Below are positions 48,882-51,579 of a DNA stretch of 51,579 nt, piece after piece. A program made the position numbers and the translations under genes. Origin of the DNA: Pseudomonadota bacterium. GTDB taxonomy: Bacteria > Myxococcota_A > UBA796 > SXON01. The notes below the pieces were generated by a model. That model saw nothing but the letters and a program-made list of their open reading frames with translations. It ran no database searches and was not told the DNA's origin. The number at the start of each line of letters is the position of its first letter. The first letter of the stretch is position 1. The stretch is from contig JAUXQH010000049.1 in NCBI GenBank assembly GCA_030685065.1, forward strand, positions 1 to 51,579, read 5' to 3'.

Positions 48882-48990
48882 GTTGATGGCTCCTTGGGGT
48901 GCGAGAATGCCCTTGCGGGCATGAAGTCGTTACCGGGGGTTCGAGTAGGAACTCGTGGGCCGGGAACGGTGCCCGGGGCGATCCCGGGCA
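48882..48990 (-). promoter_or_regulatory. Hairpin-rich 5' leader of rpsD
   Basis: Reading on the minus strand, the leader has TGCCCGGG pairing with CCCGGGCA (48970-48990), a short GAGT...ACTC hairpin, then ATGCCC-GCAA-GGGCAT (48907-48922) with a GNRA-type tetraloop, and finally AAGGAG. S4 leader autoregulation through folded mRNA is known in several phyla, with different structures; this one matches none I can name. No -10/-35 pair is convincing. Confidence 0.45.
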
Positions 48991-49036
48991 GCCCGCCCTG
49001 CTAATCGATCGTTCTCTGTCCGCCAAGGAGGATCCG

Positions 49037-49516
49037 CTGGACCATCTCCGCAACGCGCTCCAGGGCGCCCTCGGCGTGCCCGTTTCGGCGGCGCCCCCGC
49101 CCGCGCCCGAGGTGCCCGGCCTGCCCGATCCGCTCAAGAGCGACTGGGTCGCGCTCATGCGGCAGCTCGGCGCCGAGGTGCCGAAGGATCCGACCATGGG
49201 CCAGCTCACGCAGCGGTCGGATCTGCGCGCCAAGGCGCTCGCGGACGCCGGGCGGGGCCGTGACGCCGCGGCGCTGAAGAAGGCGCGCGAGGACTTCGTG
49301 CGCGACAGGGAGAAGCGCGCCTGGTCGCTGGTGAAGGACCGCTTCGCCGCGCTGGAGCTCCCGGAGAAGGCGTACCGCTCGTTCAAGCAGGAGGACGCCG
49401 ACCCGGTCAAGCTCCTCGCCCGGCTGACGAACAAGCGCGCGGAGGAGCTTCGCGGGATGGGGGCGGCCCGCCTGCGTGACGAGCTCGGGCCCGCGGTCGG
49501 GGCGGGGAAGAAGTAA
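49037..49516 (+). CDS. Cytosolic charged helical protein, probable CTG start
   Basis: A perfect AAGGAGG at 49025-49031 lies five bases before a CTG at 49037, in frame with a 159-residue reading frame; the only earlier start in frame is a GTG at 48899, inside the rpsD leader and without a good ribosome binding site. The protein has a Pro/Ala hinge (residues about 16-31) and is otherwise helical and charged, with VKDRFAALELPEKAYRSF and a closing RLRDELGPAVGAGKK. No family recognised. The initiator would be Met despite the CTG codon. Confidence 0.5.
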   Translation: MDHLRNALQGALGVPVSAAPPPAPEVPGLPDPLKSDWVALMRQLGAEVPKDPTMGQLTQRSDLRAKALADAGRGRDAAALKKAREDFVRDREKRAWSLVKDRFAALELPEKAYRSFKQEDADPVKLLARLTNKRAEELRGMGAARLRDELGPAVGAGKK

Positions 49517-49574
49517 GGGGCGGCACCGGGGCAAGGAGTGTCCGGAAGGCGTATAGTGCACAGGTGGAGGTCCC

Positions 49575-50282
49575 ATGCCGCTCGAGCGGGTCGGAATGTC
49601 GAGTCGGCGTGGCGTGACACTGCTCGAGATCGCCATCGTGGTCGCGATCATCGGGATCCTCGCGGCGATCGCGGGCACGATGGTCACCCAGACGATGCCC
49701 AGCTGGCGCACGCGCCGCGCCGCGCGTGAATTTTCGGCGTCGCTCAACCAGTGCCGGCAGCTCGCGGTCGCCCAGGGGGTGGAGTACCGCATCCGGATGG
49801 CGAACGCCGACACCGACCTGGACGGATCGGGGCCCGGCGTCGGGAAGTACTTCATCGAGCGCGGCAACTCGGGGGTGAACAGCACGAGCTGGGACATCCT
49901 CCCGTGGGACGCGGACGGGTCGGATGCCAACGTCGGCGAGGGCACGATCGAGATCTCCGAGGGCACCCCGAACGGGCTGCGTGGGGTGAGCATCAAGGAG
50001 TGGGCCCCGATCGCCGGTGTCGACGGGGACGACCTGGTCTTCAGCCCCCGCGGCTGGCTGGTGAACCCCGTGAGCGACTTCAACGCCGAGGGCTACGTCG
50101 AGATCACCTTCGCGAACAAGCCGGCGCGGCTGCGCGGCGAAACCGACGAGTGGACCGTGATGGTGTCCCGCGGCGGGCTGGTTCGCCTCGAATCGAACCG
50201 CCAGGCGCCGGTCGGGGGCCCGAGCGGCACGCCGAGCGCCTCCGGCTGGACCTCGAGCGCGGCCACGGGCCACAACCCGTAG
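49575..50282 (+). CDS. Type IV prepilin-like (pseudopilin) protein
   Basis: GGAGG precedes the ATG at 49575. The prepilin motif SRRG|VTLLEIAIVVAIIGILAA places peptidase cleavage after Gly13 and the required Glu at +5 (residue 18). The mature protein, about 222 residues, has a long N-terminal helix and a GspH/FimT-like globular domain, including SASLNQCRQLAVAQGVEYRI after the helix. It would be a minor pilin or a type II secretion pseudopilin; no other pilus or secretion genes are in the window. Size is larger than most FimT proteins. Confidence 0.83.
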   Translation: MPLERVGMSSRRGVTLLEIAIVVAIIGILAAIAGTMVTQTMPSWRTRRAAREFSASLNQCRQLAVAQGVEYRIRMANADTDLDGSGPGVGKYFIERGNSGVNSTSWDILPWDADGSDANVGEGTIEISEGTPNGLRGVSIKEWAPIAGVDGDDLVFSPRGWLVNPVSDFNAEGYVEITFANKPARLRGETDEWTVMVSRGGLVRLESNRQAPVGGPSGTPSASGWTSSAATGHNP

Positions 50283-50336
50283 GGGCGTTCCGCCCGGGGG
50301 CCGTAGGGCTGCCTGCGGGCGCTCCGGCCGATCGGG

Positions 50337-50741
50337 TCAGCTCGGGGAGGGCTCCTCGACGAGGCGCGGCGTCGGCCACTCGGTGACCGTGGCGGTGCAC
50401 GGCAGCCCCGCGGCCTGCGCGGCCACGGCGTCCTCCAGGTGCACGGCTCCCCATAGCCCCTCGAAAGAGGCCAACAGCTCCGCGAGCGCGACGCCCTCGT
50501 AGGTGGGGGGGAGGCCCTCGAACTTGGCGCGCGCCTTGGTCCACTGGCCCAACGCGCCGCGCGGGTTGCCGCGGCGCCAGTGCTCGAGCGACACCGCGAG
50601 CTGGATGAGGCCCTGCACGTAGCTGCGGCCGGGCCCATGGGGCAGCTCCCGCCACAGCGCCTCGAGCACCTCGTGGCACTCGAACCACTGGCGGTCGCGG
50701 AACAGCTGGAGGCCCTCGTGGTAGCGCGCGTCGTTCCGCAT
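50337..50741 (-). CDS. DUF309 family protein
   Basis: The 134-residue protein contains the DUF309 helical motif: LQLFRDRQWFECHEVLEALW near the start, then SYVQGLIQLAVSLEHWRRGNPRGALGQW. Function is unknown; the conserved His and Glu pairs suggest a metal site. The ATG at 50741 was chosen because the motif begins right after it; the frame upstream overlaps the HEAT-repeat gene. It ends in a short Pro-rich tail. Confidence 0.82.
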   Translation of the reverse strand: MRNDARYHEGLQLFRDRQWFECHEVLEALWRELPHGPGRSYVQGLIQLAVSLEHWRRGNPRGALGQWTKARAKFEGLPPTYEGVALAELLASFEGLWGAVHLEDAVAAQAAGLPCTATVTEWPTPRLVEEPSPS

Positions 50742-50758
50742 CGGGACGGTGTATCCGA

Positions 50759-51579
50759 TCACCCGATCGCTTCGGAGGAGAGGGCTCGCTGCGCCATCCG
50801 GCGCACGGTCGGGCGCGGATCGGCGGCCCACCCACGGATGTCCTCGCCCCCCGCCGCGAGCACGGCCACGGCGTGCGCGGCGGTGATCTCCGTCGCGACA
50901 TGGGCGGCGTTCCGGAGCGCGGGGAACGCGATCGCGCCCATCTTCCAGAGCGCGTCCATCGCGGGGAGGTAGAAGCCGCCGAGGGCGGAGCCGTGCGTGT
51001 CGTCGAGGTGGGCGAGCAGCGTGGGGATGCTGGCCGGGGCGCTGATCTCGCCCAGGGCCCAGAGCAGGTTGGTGCGCACCGGGTACTGGATGCCGAGGCC
51101 CGCGCCGGGGCGGCCCTCGAAGTCGGCCACCTCGTCCTTCAGGGCGCTGGCGATCCAGCCCGCGCCTTGCCGCAGGCCGAGCCGGCCGAGGCCCGTCGCG
51201 GCGATGCGCCGCTGGGCGAAGCCGCGCCCCGGGTCGACGTCGGTGGCGCGGAGGGCGTCGCGCAGGGGGCCGGCGGCGCGGGGATCCCCGGTGAGGCCCA
51301 TGGCCACGAACAGCGTGTGCTCGCCGCGGCGGCCGGCGCTGCGGAGCCGCGCCTGGATGCGGGCGAGGTCATCCGGGTGCCCGAGCGCCGCGAGGCCCTG
51401 CGCCACGTCGAGGCCCCGGCGGCCGGGATCGGGGTGCTCGAGCGCCTGGCGCCGGGCATCGAGGAGCGCGAGGCGCGGCCGGATCTCACCCGGCGTGTCC
51501 CCGAGGCAGGCCCAGAGCCGCTCGACCAGCGGAGCGAGCCCGTGGTCGGCCGCCGGGCTGCGCGGGCCTCCGACGGTGT
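50759..51579 (-). CDS. HEAT-repeat protein, N-terminus outside the window
   Basis: The frame is open to base 51579, so the N-terminus is missing. Some 270 residues are visible, with repeated pairs of helices such as LFVAMGLTGDPRAAGPLRDAL, TNLLWALGEISAPASIPTLL and the closing RPTVRRMAQRALS, as in HEAT/PBS-type repeats that bind proteins or proteins plus nucleic acids. The GTG at 51406 is probably internal, because the sequence upstream continues the same pattern (LVERLWACLGD). The DUF309 gene starts 17 bases after its stop. Confidence 0.7.
   Translation of the reverse strand, partial: TVGGPRSPAADHGLAPLVERLWACLGDTPGEIRPRLALLDARRQALEHPDPGRRGLDVAQGLAALGHPDDLARIQARLRSAGRRGEHTLFVAMGLTGDPRAAGPLRDALRATDVDPGRGFAQRRIAATGLGRLGLRQGAGWIASALKDEVADFEGRPGAGLGIQYPVRTNLLWALGEISAPASIPTLLAHLDDTHGSALGGFYLPAMDALWKMGAIAFPALRNAAHVATEITAAHAVAVLAAGGEDIRGWAADPRPTVRRMAQRALSSEAIG

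Noticed and set aside
18150..50310. Repeated CCGTAGGG octamer near gene ends (about 18155, 30330, 47971, 48130, 50300)
   Set aside because: A rough expectation for this octamer in GC-rich DNA of this size, on both strands, is a few copies; TAG stops near gene ends explain part of it.

Overview
This is a very GC-rich, gene-dense stretch of bacterial chromosome from a Gram-negative (diderm) organism, most likely a myxobacterium-like member of the Myxococcota (the former Deltaproteobacteria). Pointers are KdsA (KDO, hence LPS), a FadL-type outer-membrane protein, many short-signal lipoproteins, a MopE-type calcium/metal-binding-repeat surface protein with a C-terminal tag like MYXO-CTERM, a CHAT-like lipoprotein next to an RHS protein, and c-type cytochromes. 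Assignment to a family or genus is not possible from the sequence alone.

Layout. 1-7159: a co-directional trio made of a membrane-anchored Pro/Ala-rich protein cut by the window edge, a lipoprotein ending in a CHAT protease-like domain without its catalytic His and Cys, and a large exported RHS/YD-repeat protein without a recognisable toxin end. A convergent lipoprotein follows. 7871-8325: tRNA-His, tRNA-Lys and tRNA-Leu. 8357-14450: the classic proteostasis run tig-clpP-clpX-lon, followed by tRNA-Val and tRNA-Asp. 14852-16461: small membrane proteins and a decayed gene fragment. 16462-18090: two monohaem cytochromes c and uppP, the second cytochrome overlapping uppP. tRNA-Trp is next.

18305-27514: an envelope/glycan region. 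On the minus strand a FadL-like porin, an ABC-2 polysaccharide-export-type permease, a GT-C-like membrane protein fused to a glycosidase-like propeller, and a GT87-like mannosyltransferase run with overlaps or tiny gaps and probably form one operon. 27605-30249: tryptophan 2,3-dioxygenase, a cytochrome b561-type protein and KDO-8-phosphate synthase. 30432-35195: an initiating polyprenyl-phosphate sugar transferase, an ATP-grasp peptide-ligase-like enzyme related to PGM1, and the MopE-repeat surface protein. 35261-42994: ftsH, a UbiD-family decarboxylase, a metallo-hydrolase-like protein, a lipoprotein and clpB. 43050-47975: a diguanylate cyclase, an SRPBCC protein, an APH-type kinase, a PlsC-like acyltransferase overlapping an SDR, and an orphan protein resembling the SecD P1 head. 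47975-48132 is a gene-free element with four nested inverted repeats. rpsD (with a hairpin-rich leader), a small cytosolic protein, a type IV prepilin-like protein, a DUF309 protein and a truncated HEAT-repeat protein complete the window.

Taken together the window is core housekeeping (protein quality control, tRNAs, S4, undecaprenol recycling, KDO) interleaved with lineage-specific envelope genes. The points most worth following are the folded intergenic element at 47975-48132, the inactive-CHAT/RHS gene pair, the glycosyltransferase-propeller fusion in the FadL/ABC-2 operon, and the sugar transferase/ATP-grasp pair. Starts were moved inward from the longest open frame wherever a Shine-Dalgarno, signal peptide or family N-terminus supported it.
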